Below, in pieces: positions 47,401-58,922 of a DNA stretch of 64,000 bases. The notes under the pieces are model-generated. The model was not told where the DNA came from and ran no database searches. It saw only the letters and a program-made list of their open reading frames with translations. The stretch spans positions 101,191 through 165,190 of the forward strand of contig JAYKXP010000108.1 of the NCBI GenBank assembly GCA_037176845.1, read 5' to 3'. Each line of letters starts with the position of its first letter. Within the stretch, counting starts at the first letter, position 1. This DNA comes from Paramarasmius palmivorus. Taxonomy: Eukaryota > Basidiomycota > Agaricomycetes > Agaricales > Marasmiaceae. The translations under genes were made by a program, and so were the position numbers.

Positions 47401-48951
47401 CTATTTGTTTTTCTCTTTCTCTTCTTTGAGAACCTCTTTAGCAACCTCTCTAGCAATCTTCATGATAAACTCCTTGATAGAATTGGGGAACGCAGGGTTC
47501 TTGATGAACTTGGTCATCGAGTTGAATATGCCCTGTTGCACCTCCGGTGCCAGTGGCTGGCCGGGATAATGCCCAACATTCGGAACACCATGCGACCGCA
47601 TAGCTTTCCCAGCCAACTCGGTGATCAACGGAATAAGCGTCGGAAGCAAAATCCCAATGATACCGTGTTGGACCTCCAAGCTCGAATCTGTCGTCGTTGA
47701 AAACCCTTTCTTCGGGTAGTCATCTAAGATTGTCTTTTTGATATTAGCTTCAAACATTTTCTCTGTCGCTTCTACAAAGGCAGGGTGAAGAATGAGTGCT
47801 GCAAGTCGGTCCTCATCGGGCGTTTCTTTTTTACGTTCAGGCTCTTTTTGTTCGCCTTCATTGGCAAGAAGGTGAAGTCCGGATATGACGGAGACCGGTG
47901 GATCTGTAAAGATTTTGGTGTAATCGACAGCTGCTGTACCTAAGGCATACCATGTAAGTTTCCCATGCTCGTGAGGATCGTTGAACTTACGCTGCCAAGT
48001 AGAGGAAATGTGTTCAGCGTAATGCGCTCTCTGTTCTTCGTCTCCTTCGCTGGATATAATCCGGGATCCAGCATAAAGAGGCATATCTAAAGTGTGAAGA
48101 GCGTGCAAGAGCGTCCACTTCACCCCGGACACAGTAGCCGACCTTCCGGGGTAGTTTATGGTAAGCCACGCTTTGTCGGACTCGGAAAGTTCGAGGACTC
48201 GAAGGTCATTCGTAGTCCCCTCGACCATGTCGTCCGACTCGCTGGCTTGTGTAATTTCCTGGGGAATGAAGTAGCTGTATTTTTGAACGATCAGCTACAC
48301 GTATCAGTCGGTGAAACTCTGATCTACTTACCTCATGATTGACTTGTTATCCACATATGGAAAGTTGGAAGCGCACTTGCCACTCAAGCGTTGGACGTGC
48401 TGAGTGATAGCCTTGTTACTCTCGTCTTCAAGCGAATGGATCTTCTGTCCATTCCACTCGTGGTCTAGCCCTAATGCATGTCCAATCTGGTGAAGAGCCA
48501 TAGCGTGACTTTCTCCAGAGGAATGATCCTCTTGAATGAACCCGAGACACATGGTGGGCGCACCGGCTAAGATTGCCATTGCGTCGCGGCCAATAGCGCT
48601 CCAGGCTTCGGGGGCCGAAAAGGTGACGCGGATATGGGCGAGAGTATCAGGATCGTCGATAAATTCGAAAGAGATGTTGGCGATAGATAGAGTATTCATT
48701 GAAAGCGTTTTTGGCTGTCATACGTTGTGCTTGGGTACCGTCTAGAAAAGAAACTACGACAACCTGTCGGAAGGAGTTTTGGTTAGTCGTTTGGACCTCG
48801 AGGAGGAACGATTTTGCGCTGACGGAATTGTTGGGCCATAGCTTTGACTCCTCTACAACGGTATAAATCTTCTGTCCTGATTGATCTTGGTGGAAACTTT
48901 GAGAGCACTGATCTCGGGCAAAGGACCACAGACGATGGTTGATGCTGCCAT
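47401..48951 (-). pseudogene. Broken zincin metallopeptidase paralogue (HQxxH)
   Basis: Homologous to the intact gene at 49340 and to the fragment at 63611. The minus strand starts MAAST.VCGPLPE (compare LICGPLPD at 63611). It passes to SKLWPNNS in another frame, then to VVVVSFLDGTQAQ, and shifts frame again near 48685 before ANISFEF...EAWSAIG. At least two shifts are needed. The zinc motif reads HQIGHALGLDHE instead of HExxHxxGxxHE, because the general-base Glu codon is CAG at 48487-48489. After the Met-turn-like KSIM, a normal 56-nt intron (48331-48276) leads to a long final exon (48274-47401) with a Lys/Glu-rich helical tail that is still open. Single-base damage at both frame and active site makes a functional peptidase unlikely. 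The 3' exon could still be expressed separately. Confidence 0.75.
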
Positions 48952-49339
48952 GTTGTTCGATGAGTTCAAGTGCGAAATAAGTGGGACTGGGAATACAATG
49001 TAGTAAATGAATTCAAAATATAGGTGTATAACCCCGCTGTGATCAGTGTGACCATGTGCTGATCCGGTGGATAACTGACATGCTGGGCAAGCGAGTTATT
49101 CGGCTTGCATTCGGATAATGAAATCACCGTTTCCTGGATGGAGTAACAAGGTTTGGAGATTCCCTTCGTGACAATCTATTTGGAAGATCTATGTCAACCG
49201 ATCTGACTGTGCTATAGCTATGCCTACCTGTCATTCTCGAGTGACTGTTCTCAATACTTATTTATATGCCAAATTTGAAGCGAATCTTCCCCCACACTCA
49301 ACTTGTTGGCCTTCTTCCCGTGAAACAACAATATCCAGG

Positions 49340-50677
49340 ATGACTATCAAAGCTTGCGCTCCTGCCATTCAGCCCTCGGGCAACCATGCACCGGGAGGGA
49401 CTGGATCAGCAGTCATGTCCGAAAAGATGTGGCCCATTTCAGAGGTATCCTGATCGGCTCAATCGAATCATGTTCATTAACTTCTTCCTAGACAGAGCCG
49501 CTTATACTGCACTACCACTTCATGAAAGGATCGACCAAAAACCAAGAGAAAGCTGTAAAGAAAACCATCCAAACCTGGTCCAAATACGCCAACGTCCGCT
49601 TCCAATTTGAAGGCGAGATGAAGAACTCCAATATCCGAATCGGCTTCGAGAAGAAGGGTTGGTGGAGTGCCATCGGTATTGACGCGGACTCACACTTCAA
49701 GGACTGTGCTTCTATGAATTTGGAGCTTCCCGATGACGAAACTCTATCTGCAGAGTACGCCGGACTAATCCTTCACGAGTTTGGCCATGCCCTTGGGATG
49801 CTGCATGAGCATCAGAGCCCTGCTAGAGGACAGTGTATCCACCTGAAGGAGCTGGAAGTCTACAACTATTACAGGCCGTTACTGAACTTCAAAGACACAC
49901 TTGTCAAAAGCCAAGTTATCGATGTCTACAACGATCGTGACGTCTCGAACTTTAGCAATTTTGACATGCATTCAATCATGATGTATGATTTCTGTCATCC
50001 ACATATGCTTCGTGCTCATTTCGCGTTTTAGGTACGCTATGCCTGCGAGGCTCAACAAGGAGGGGATAGACATCCCAATGAATGTCAACTTGTCCGAAAT
50101 GGACAAAGCGTTCATCATGCTCAACTATCCCTGTAGAGACGAAGTTAGAGGCCCGAGAGATGAAGAAAATAAAGACAAGGAGTTCACCATCTACAAGGCA
50201 CTGGAAGTCGCTGGAATCCCAGAAAAATCACCTACTGCCAAGAAGATCTTGGACTCTGTATGCCCGAAGCAGCCTGATCACAAAGCGGCCCGAGAGGAAT
50301 TCATTAAATACAACAGGACCGTCCATGATCTTCATCAACGTGAGTCTTTGGATTGCAATCGTCAAATGCATCAACTGACATTGTCGACAGTCAACAAGTC
50401 ATTCCTTGCATCAGTGGATATCTCCGCGGGGCATGGAATCGCCAGTCAATTATATAATCTCCTAAACAATGACCTGGTTCGGGCGATTTTGAGGAACATC
50501 ATCAGCAAAGCATTGGCTGACCGTGGCATGATGACGGATAAGCGAATTCCGGACACGGAGGAGAGTGACCTTATGAGTTGTATTGGGGCTTTGGTCAGAA
50601 GTCCTGAATTTGCAGACGTGTTGTGGGCCATTGGAAAAGAGTTTTTGCCAGAGAGTTCCTTCAAGGACAAGAAATAG
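49340..50677 (+). CDS. Zincin metallopeptidase (M12A-like)
   Basis: Four exons: 49340-49444, 49492-49982, 50032-50339 and 50391-50677, giving 396 aa with introns of 47, 49 and 51 nt. The zinc-binding site HEFGHALGMLHEH lies at about residues 130-142, with catalytic Glu131, the three zinc His and the family Glu after the third His. A Met-turn (HSIMMYAMP) forms across the second splice junction. Upstream, EKMWPISE and SKYANVRFQF match the N-terminal half of this fungal family. The C-terminal 180 residues are helical and lack a known domain. No signal peptide is seen with the chosen ATG; an upstream in-frame ATG at 49220 exists but does not add one, so location is unclear. The peptidase would cleave proteins with zinc-activated water. 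It is divergent from the broken paralogue, sharing about 390 bp of upstream DNA. Confidence 0.85.
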
Positions 50678-50939
50678 TCGTCTTAGTACAGTACCTATCT
50701 GTACACCATGTATGTGTAGTAATGCCTTACATCGAAACAAAACTATCCACTTTCATACTTATGTTCAAACACATAAACAGGAGCGAAAGGCTAGGTTCCT
50801 CAGAAGCGAAGTGTTTAATTACTATCAATTAGTCACGGCAGTGCAGTTACACCACGAATGTCATTTGTTTGTCAAAGTTGTTACTAAATAACGCCACCTT
50901 ATCTTCATCGGGTGAACTCACGGGCGGAGCTACAGCAAA

Positions 50940-50947
50940 TATAAAAG
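50940..50947 (+). promoter_or_regulatory. TATA box
   Basis: TATAAAAG lies 43 bp before the start of the small gene at 50990. Confidence 0.45.
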
Positions 50948-50989
50948 CAACACATCATAATAGTCCCTGCCATTACTTTGCGTCACTTC

Positions 50990-51250
50990 ATGTCCACTTC
51001 CTCAGATCCGACTGCAGACAAAGACCGTAGTAACGGTATGGATTCCTTGCTGCATCAGCAGCTTTGTATATACCGTGACTAACGCTGAGCCATAGACAAT
51101 GGCGCGGCCGATCCTATGAGCACAATATGCCTCTTTCAACCGTCAATCGAAGCCTCCAAGAAAGAGAACCAAGGTCCTTTGCCCAAAGAAGGGGACGAGT
51201 CGAGCAACGAAGCAGAAAGGAAGGAGCAGACGCCTGAAAGCTTGGCCTGA
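50990..51250 (+). CDS. Small hydrophilic protein, unknown
   Basis: Two exons: 50990-51035 and 51096-51250, giving 66 aa with a 60-nt intron (GTATGG...CATAG) that preserves frame. The product is rich in Ser, Glu, Lys, Asp and Gln, with a single hydrophobic patch (STICLF) and no signal peptide. Support comes from a well-placed TATA box, a good splice pair and an intact frame. I do not recognise a family, and random occurrence cannot be excluded for something this short. Confidence 0.4.
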
Positions 51251-51696
51251 GTGCGTGATTCCGCGTCTGTATCTGCATCTTCGTAGAGCTCATCTAGATC
51301 CAGACAAAATGGTATATTGCTTTTGATGCCGCATCTAGTGTGCATGATGTACTCGTATAGTTAAAAACTGCAAATCGTGTACGTGGATGTCGCCGTCGTG
51401 ATCCCTTGGAGTGACATGATACTTCGTGGGATGATCAAGATCCAATAATAGAGCCTGTGAGAAATCTAATCTATGCAACGTGGCAGAAAAGCACTCCAAC
51501 GAGGCAGGAGGTTCTTCTCGGTTCGGTGAACTTACAAAAATGGTCTGAATATTCGATTAGATGCAGATCATTCAACGATGAAATTGAATCGCGCATACAT
51601 ACTCCGACTCAATGTCAAATGATGTCAAAAAAGCATCCCTTCATCACCTTCGCAACTCGAGTCCATGTCAGAGGAACAGTGATATGGATCATCTCA
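51251..51696. other. Intergenic interval
   Basis: No gene seen; this is the left flank of the second MITE. Confidence 0.45.
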
Positions 51697-51857
51697 CACT
51701 GGGGACAATTTCGCATAAGTCTGGGTTTTTTATGCTAGACTTACGCAAAACCTATGAAAGGTCTAAGCATAAGTCATAAATAGCGTCCAAAAACTCGAGT
51801 AATTATAGCATAGGTCTTCGAAAAAGTCCCGAGACTTATGCTTTCTTGCCCCCAGTG
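51697..51857. mobile_element. CACTA-type MITE, copy 2 (161 bp)
   Basis: Identical base for base to 37185-37345 in the same orientation. It is flanked by TCA direct repeats (51694-51696 and 51858-51860), a different target from copy 1. The perfect identity implies very recent insertion of at least one copy. Confidence 0.92.
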
Positions 51858-52458
51858 TCAGCCATAAAATGGTTCATCAAGAATTTGAGAAGGCAAAACG
51901 GTGACACGGCCCGGGGTACAATGACATTCACATCGTTTGCATTATTAGCATATGTATGGTATGTGGCTACCGCCCGGCTTCCTTCATCAGGGATATTAAA
52001 CGTTCCTTATATCACCTCATGGCAAAACAACTTTTCTCTCGTTCGGAGACTCCAAGATGTTACCCAAGAGCAAGTAATCACTGCCTGTTAATGTGCCGAA
52101 GAAGCGGGTGAAGTACATCAAAGCTTTTACACTTGTCGGACAGTCTGGTAAAGTGAGTGCAATATCAAGTAGATCCAGGCGTAGTATGACGTCCGAATAA
52201 CTATGTCACGGTGTCCATCACACAGAGAATCAAAGGGAGAAAGTCCAGAAGGTGGGAGATACATGCTTCTATCTTCTCCAGCTCCAAGTTCGAAACCGAA
52301 GGAGCATAATGATGTACAGTCTATTATGGGCTAAGCCCCTCTGTATATCAGACGTCGACTCATATCTTCAACGCTCCATCCCCACCTTTAGGATGACCTT
52401 GTTCTTATCCTACGACACGTGCTACGACCAATCTGATTACAGTAAGATGATACTTATT
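51858..52458. other. Intergenic interval
   Basis: 3' flank of the minus-strand 7-TM gene. No gene recognised. Confidence 0.45.
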
Positions 52459-54003
52459 CTATGGTACCAAAACCGATGAGCTTATTATCCTGCTCGATAC
52501 CGCAGTGCCCTCGACATCTATTGAGGATAATGGTACTATAGACTCGGTACCAGGTCTATTGAACACAACCGTACCGTGACGTAGGTTAAACGACGCCACA
52601 GCTTCGTCCACGGTCGTGAAACTACGGCCGATCGCTATACGTACGATAATCAACGTCTGAGATATGCCCTGGAGAGTGCTTTAGTCCCCAGTATGTAACG
52701 ATAGGCGAGTATGGAGAAAGGCTTACAGCAATTGGATTAAGTGAAGTTCGCAATACTACTATTGCCATAGCCATATTCTCTGACACCTCGCTTGAATTGG
52801 AAATACCAAATCGCATAATGGTATACACAAGCAGCGGGAGCGCGTATACCAGGCCTGATTCAGTGCTAAGGAACACTTTAACATCAACAAAGACGGACGT
52901 ATCGCAAGGTGGGGTACATACATCGCAATTAAAACGAGCTTGTACATATGTCCTCACCGGAGATCCTAGAAGTAGCATGGCCTGGCGTGCTATGTAAAAT
53001 ATTCGACCTCCTTGGTGATAGGGCATAGTCATTTATTTTCTCTGTTTGATATCAAGATTGGGAAATACGTACCAAGCAGGGTAGTCAGCACTAAATTTGT
53101 CAGGGCAGCGTTTAGATCTACTGCACAAGTGATGTAAGCGATGGTTGCAAGGCTCTTTGAAATATCGGGACTAGGCGGTGCACTACTGGGGATCTGAATT
53201 ACGAAGAAAGGATAAGCAGGAATGGCGCCTTGGTTCAAGTCTTCGACGAGTTCTAGTTGTCCGACGAGGTGGAGGGCTATGAAATGTCTTTGTCAGCTTC
53301 TCCTACCGAGCAGAGGCAAGACAGAAATACCAATATTCACAACACAAAGAAGGACAGGAAGGATAATAATCTTGCGGCTTTTCCCCCAGATGAGATAGGA
53401 ACGCCAGATCTTGAGGTTCCGGGTTTCTATCAGCAATGATCGAGTCGGAGCTGGAGAAGATGCGCACCAATATGCCATTTGCCAGCATACTTCAGCGGAA
53501 GGTCAGTAAAGAACTGACTATCAATTAATGACCCACTTTGACAGGAAGAAAAAGGACAAACGGATTGTCGATCTCCTGTTCCTCGTTATTAGCAACGAGT
53601 GGCAGTGTCTCGTTGATTACCTACCACGCTAGCTCCGAATATCGTACCGATGGCGCCATGAATGCTCTGAGACTCATTGTATTGAAAACCATAGTCGTCG
53701 TTGTAAAGACGAACAGCAAGGTCAAAAACGAGAGGTGTCTCCATCGGTGCCGTCTTCCCAGAGTATATGTACTCAGTCCCCACAGAACCAAGTATATCCC
53801 TAGGGAATATATTAACTGAACGATCGTCCATTCGCGTCACTCGAAGAGCTTACCATAAACTAAGAAACCAGCCTAGACACAGTATAAGTTGTTTTGGTGT
53901 GGAAAAACAAAATTCCTGAACGTACAATCATTGCTGCTGAGTATCTATGGTAGAAACCCTCATCATGCGTCAACGGTGCGCTTTCGATGTTGAGCTGAAA
54001 CAT
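52459..54003 (-). CDS. Seven-transmembrane protein of a basidiomycete-expanded family
   Basis: Nine exons: 54003-53926, 53872-53854, 53799-53625, 53489-53468, 53409-53331, 53276-53073, 53010-52918, 52875-52727 and 52668-52459, giving 342 aa with all phases consistent. The order of hydrophobic segments and landmarks fits a familiar agaricomycete 7-TM type: AGFLVYGIYLVLWGLSTYTL, LSFLTLLFVFTTTT, ILIWRSYLIWGKSRK, IIILPVLLCVVNI, GGRIFYIARQ, STESGLVYALPLLVY, and a last segment GISQTLIIVRIAIGRS followed by a Ser/Val-rich cytoplasmic tail. Exons of 19 and 22 nt and a 42-nt intron make it hard for gene finders. The 135-nt third intron could hide a further small exon. Such proteins resemble receptors in topology, but no ligand or G-protein link is established. 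Plasma-membrane location is inferred. Confidence 0.8.
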
Positions 54004-56043
54004 GTCTGGGGGGATCCAATAACTAATACGCTGTATTTATCTCCCACACGGCGGCTAATCGATGATCACTCAAACCGACAGGGAAATTGTTCCCTGCAAA
54101 CCATTTATTAGGGGGAGGTCAGGCAGTGAGCAATCAGACATACCAAAACGCCACACCCTCACGAATTGTTTCAGCGAGTGATGCGACCAAAATATGTAGA
54201 AATGAGGGCAACTGTTGGACGAGTTTCTTTCACGGAACCCAATGATTTCCCCGCTAAAGACCCGTCTTGAGTTGCCGCGTTGAGAATCAAACGAGCACTC
54301 GTCACCACCAGTGTTGACATCCATACAGAAAAGAACCACCTGATTGACAGATAATCGATAATCCCTGGAAGCGAGCTTTCACAGTAGCTCGGAGTGTGCA
54401 GTGCGCTGACATCGCATCAGAAGTCATAAGTCGCTCCTTTTCCCACGAGACATAAGAAATGTTCCCAAAATGATTGCCTAAGAAACTAGCGCTGCTCCTA
54501 CTTCACGAATGGTGCCTGAAGCATCAATAAACCTATAAAAGGGTCTGCCTAAAAGGACGAGGCTTACACACTGAGCCGTATAATACACATCTCCTCTTGA
54601 GCTTGACGGTTCCGAGGTACTTGTACCACTGCGAGGAATGTTTTTGTCTGCGTGTGATCTCTGATATATCGATTGAATCGATCCCAGGCTGGCTGTCAAC
54701 CCATGTGGCGGTCAATAAAGATCAGCGAACTCGAGTCATCAACGGACCTTGGATGTTATCATTCTAGAATACCTTCAAAAGCCCTGTGGATCAGCTTGCA
54801 GCGTTGAGATTTTAGGCTTTGACTCGTCAAAATCTAAATCTAAGGACAGTCCCTGCATGTCATAAGTTATCGATTACGAAGATTCATCAACAGGAAATCG
54901 AACGGACCTTCTGACTGACATTGACGATGTGAAAGCACTGAAGCTTGTAGTGCCCCAAACACACAATACATTCACGATGCGTGTACATCGGAGGTAAGTC
55001 ACCCAAGCGCCCACTTCCCCACAAACTGCACTTACCACCTCCGAGTTGGAAAGCTGTTGAATGCCCAAGAGAAGCAATGATTGGTTGGCATGGGGAGTGT
55101 TCTGGGCATCTATAATTATGAATGCTTGAATCGCGGGTATAGCACGGGAGAAGGCAGCTATGCAGAGCTCCGGCCTTAATCTGAAGGGCTTTCTTTCGTG
55201 TACTTGAGCGATTTCCGATAGTGTAGCCGTATCAAATTAGCGTGGCCCGAAACGAATCTTCCCAATCCCGGCTGTATAGTACTGAGACGTACCTTGTTCT
55301 CCTTTCCGTGGGTTTGTGAAGCTCCTGGGCTACAAACGCGACAGCTGGTGCAAAGCAGTGTTTAAATGACGGTATGAGAGCAGGGTCTAGACCACAGAGT
55401 TGCTAACGCTCATGTCTAGTACATACACTGCAAATGTTTCCTGTTTAATCAGATATGTGGCTGGAGGAATGTGCTGTTAAGAGTCAAAAGTGTAAGAGTT
55501 CGATACCTTTTCTATGTAAATCTGACCGAACATCGCCGTTGGAAGGAAAAGAACACCTTGGTCACGTGCCAGGAACACTGTCATGATTCCAATCAATCAC
55601 CAATGGCAATGGAAATCCACGGAACACCGCCTTCCCAAGTTACCTCGCTGTTGAATGAATTCAGTATTCTCCGGAACACACTTCTTTTCATTCACACCGT
55701 AAATGGAAAATATTCCGCTCGGAGGAACGACAGAAAGAAATGGGATATATCAATCCTGATACTTTTGTATCGTATTTATAGGGTGTGGACGCCACATCTG
55801 AGAGTGGGCACTTGTCGAGAGTCTGGAGAGAAGCTTAGCACACTGATAAGCGAAAGCGTCATCGAAATGCACCGGTCCATCATCCTATCTGGACGAACTG
55901 GGAAGAGAAAGCGACCCATAGTACAATGCATCGAGCAAGGACTGCTCGTCTGACCGCATCACTCGCGGCACTCATTGGAGGGATAAAATAAATAAATCAG
56001 TGTCAGGATTGCATAAATTGTCACTATTCCTTCACAATCACGA
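54004..56043. other. Region with possible unresolved minus-strand gene
   Basis: The minus strand between about 55350 and 54775 has open segments bounded by reasonable splice signals: FVAQELHKPTERR near 55330, a long segment near 55200-55040, then LQCFHIVNVSQK and GLSLDLDFDESK ending at a TGA (54775-54777). Two frames stay open across the same bases, so I could not decide on a model. No family recognised. Confidence 0.3.
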
Positions 56044-56640
56044 TCAAGCAGCTGCCAGATAGATCCCCATCACCGCTCCAACTGCACTCAGCACCCCACT
56101 CCTTACCGCTAGCGCACCGTTGCCTTGGATATCCTGCTGTTTGACCTCTTTCCCGTTTGATTTACATTCCTCAACGTAATCTGTGCAGCACGAATGAGCT
56201 TCAGTCGAAACCTAACAAGGAATAACTCACTTTTAAACGCCTCCTCAGCTTGGTCTTTAACATCATTGTCAGCCGAAACGGCGCAATTCAAAATCTCGCC
56301 GATAGTATCACTCGTGTCGTCGGAGCACATACAACTGATGAGCCCTTGTTCACGACCATCAGGTTGTTCGGATGCTACGGCGTTCGCACAGCTCTATAGT
56401 AAGTGAGTACGGACAACGGATAACGAGAAAATGCGACTTACAGTAATGGTATCGGCCAATGCGCTCGTTTGAGACTGGCATTGCTGCTGTATCTGTTCGT
56501 TATCGCCATCGGGGAAGGTAAAGTTCACCTGGGCAAAGGTGAACGCTAAATCAAATCACGTGAAGTCAATACGGGCTCCTGAAAAGGGCGAAATCGAGCG
56601 TACCGAACAAGTTGAGCACAAAAAGGGAGGTGAACTTCAT
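56044..56640 (-). CDS. Small secreted six-cysteine protein, probably GPI-anchored
   Basis: Four exons: 56640-56604, 56545-56442, 56393-56231 and 56180-56044, giving 146 aa with intron phases 1, 0, 1. A signal peptide covers residues 1-17 (MKFTSLFVLNLFAFTFA). The mature protein has six Cys in the order C-C-CxC-C-C (QCQ, SCAN, SCMC, NC, EC), enough for three disulfides. The C-terminus is a hydrophobic tail (SAVGAVMGIYLAAA) after a small-residue stretch, typical of a GPI-anchor signal. Export to the wall or plasma membrane is inferred. The pattern recalls CFEM-like or effector-like proteins but lacks the full eight-Cys CFEM motif. A homologue with identical Cys order and intron phases is at 57918, and a decayed copy lies at 61133-61470. 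Confidence 0.85.
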
Positions 56641-56681
56641 GGTTATCAGCGGGATTGCGAAAACACGGATATTTATGGTTA

Positions 56682-56689
56682 CTTTTATA
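56682..56689 (-). promoter_or_regulatory. TATA box of the six-Cys gene
   Basis: TATAAAAG on the minus strand, 42 bp upstream of the start codon. A similar ATAAAAAG is kept at the same place before the decayed copy. Confidence 0.55.
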
Positions 56690-56859
56690 CCCAGAACGTT
56701 CCTGGGCTCTGTGAGAAGCAGTGTGGATGGAGTATCTGTAAAATGAGCCTCGTGCTCAGTTCAAATTCACGAATACTTGGAAGTTGCTGATAAACATCCA
56801 AGGAAAGTGGGGTTTCTTCGAGAAGTTCAACTCGGCATGAAATCATCATCATCGATAAT

Positions 56860-57860
56860 AAACGAATAAGCTGACTTGTACCTTGGAATGATGAGCTTAT
56901 GTTGTCATACCTGTATATCCCAGCGGGTAGCAGTGTGTTTAGATTAGTATCAATATTCAAAAGTCTTGGTCCCGCATCTACAGATGTACCATGAAGTGTA
57001 CATGTAACGCCTACGCTAGCTTCTCAACATCTATGCGTTCCTTACAATATCCGGATACCCATTACCCGTTTACCCGGACCACCAGTATATAAATCAGCTC
57101 GTTTCCTTACCTTCCTTAGTCTTATTTTGCCCAGCACTTGTACCTACGTTGTTATAAAACCTCGTTGTGTCCAGGTCTCGGGTGATCTAAGGCTCTAAGC
57201 TCCCATACCTAGACATCTCGTCTAGGGAGCTATTACAGTACATCAATAGATTAACCTTGGTCTCGGGGAGCGTGATATCTTGGCATTGAAGTATACAATA
57301 CAACGTCCGAGTTTGATGTAGTTTGCGGTGGACTGGCTAGGAGCCTTAATAGTCTTGGATTGATTTTGGCATAGACGCTGGTATGTCTTATATGAAGAAT
57401 CAGAAATAACCAGTTTAATGGATAAGATAGGCAACTGACTCTTAGTCCTGGGCATAATCTACCTTTGAAGCTTGAAGTTCGAAGCATTTTTGTCCAGATT
57501 TGCTTTTAGAATCTTCAGCGCCTATACTCGCTCGCGGTGTCCAGCTGACACGGCCGCAGTCATTGTCATTAAGCATGCTTGATCATGAGAAGCTTGATAT
57601 TCGTTAGTCGTGGAGCGAATGCAAGGTCGATTCATGAACTCGGAACATGGTACCAGTATGGCATGACGCGTGAACAGTTGATGTGCATCTAATTCCCGAA
57701 GGCACCGGGATGTCTTATGGTGTTCAGGTTCGTAGTCTCGGGGCTTCATGAGAACTTGGATTGATGAATATAGAGTTTCTAGCCGAAGAGCATACGGGAT
57801 GATTTCATAGTTATGTCTATTCGTCATGCAGGTGGTCTTTGATTCCGCCAGCTCCAGCAT
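56860..57860. repeat. Segmental duplication, left member
   Basis: Upstream DNA of the six-Cys gene resembles 61620-62150. Shared strings include TGGAATGATGAG-TTATGTTGTCATAC, GATTAGTATCAATAT, a minus-strand segment reading LGRCIVY, and CTCGGGGCTTC-TGAG. With the gene itself the duplicated unit is about 1.8 kb here and about 1 kb at the other site. No further gene is supported in this stretch. Confidence 0.6.
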
Positions 57861-57917
57861 TGATTCATATAAGAACGAAGAGTGTGTCTAACTCTAGTAC
57901 TCATACCTTTCAGCGCT

Positions 57918-58429
57918 ATGAAGCTCATCTCTCTATCATTCTGCATCGCCACGCTTAGTTTCTTGGGGTCCGGTACGTTCCAACGATATCTTCATAGAAA
58001 ACTAACCGAGAGCTCCGCATATAGCTCAAGCCACCCCCCAACCACGCCAAGATTCTGGGGAATGTCTTGATCTAGCAGGCCGCCTCATCAAAACGTTCCA
58101 GGTAATAATCAATTCTCCCGCCCGACATGAATTCGCTATTGATGGTCTATGAACGACAGAGTTGCGGATCAGCAGTATCCTCTCCCGAACCCGGAGGAAA
58201 CGAAACAGGTTTTATCGGTTGCGTATGTCACTTCACGACAGTGGACGTCGTCAAACAAGTCGTCGATTGTGGTTACTTCGCGCGTACGGAGCTGAGTTCT
58301 CACGAAGAGGAGATATTTGAAGGTATGTTGCTTTGTACTTGTGCGAAGGGCTGACGATTCGAATATGTGATAGGGTATAAGGCGTTTTGTGGATTCTTTG
58401 GTACCGAACTTGGATGGGGTTCAACTTGA
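57918..58429 (+). CDS. Small secreted six-cysteine protein
   Basis: Four exons: 57918-57972, 58025-58101, 58160-58322 and 58374-58429, giving 116 aa. A signal peptide covers about residues 1-21 (MKLISLSFCIATLSFLGSA). The mature part has six Cys in the order C-C-CxC-C-C (GEC, SCGS, GCVC, DC, FC). Intron phases are 1, 0, 1, and exon 3 is 163 nt, the same as in the gene at 56044, so the two are paralogues despite low sequence identity. It lacks the hydrophobic C-terminal tail and should be freely secreted. Function unknown; an extracellular or host-facing role is typical of this class but not shown. It is transcribed divergently from the first paralogue. Confidence 0.85.
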
Positions 58430-58922
58430 AGGGGTAGTTGATTGATATTCGTATTTGTGTTACGCTCATTTTTGGTTGAGCTCCCCAAAGGCTGCAATGT
58501 GCTACGGTTATCAACGGTTGTCTCATGCTCGAATTACACGTGTAAGAAGCCGGTCGGGGAACAGCATACCACCTCTCCGTTTCCATCTACTTTCTCGAAC
58601 GAAAGCCTTTTATTTCGTTCATGAGGACATACGGAGTGCGGAGAGTTAAAGATTTGAGCACCCTTGGGTTTTGGATTAACGAGGAAAGAGATCTAGAAGC
58701 CAAGAAAGCCGATGAAAACGCGGCGCAACAGCTTTACCCGTCATCAATGAACCGAGAGGAAGAGAAGAGTTAAGGGATGCCGCAAGTACATTCCAATTGT
58801 TTTGAATATTGAAAGTGTAGAATCCTGCGATTGATTACCCTTTCACTAACGAAAGTGTGACTGAATATTCCAAAGTGAAACCGTGAATATGAATAATTGT
58901 AGTAGTATCATAAATACTACAC
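58430..58922. other. Convergent 3' flank
   Basis: AT-rich spacer between convergent genes. No gene recognised. Confidence 0.5.

Noticed and set aside
52797..53819. Plus-strand frames over the 7-TM gene
   Set aside because: They are shadows of minus-strand exons whose joined product has coherent membrane segments and phases.
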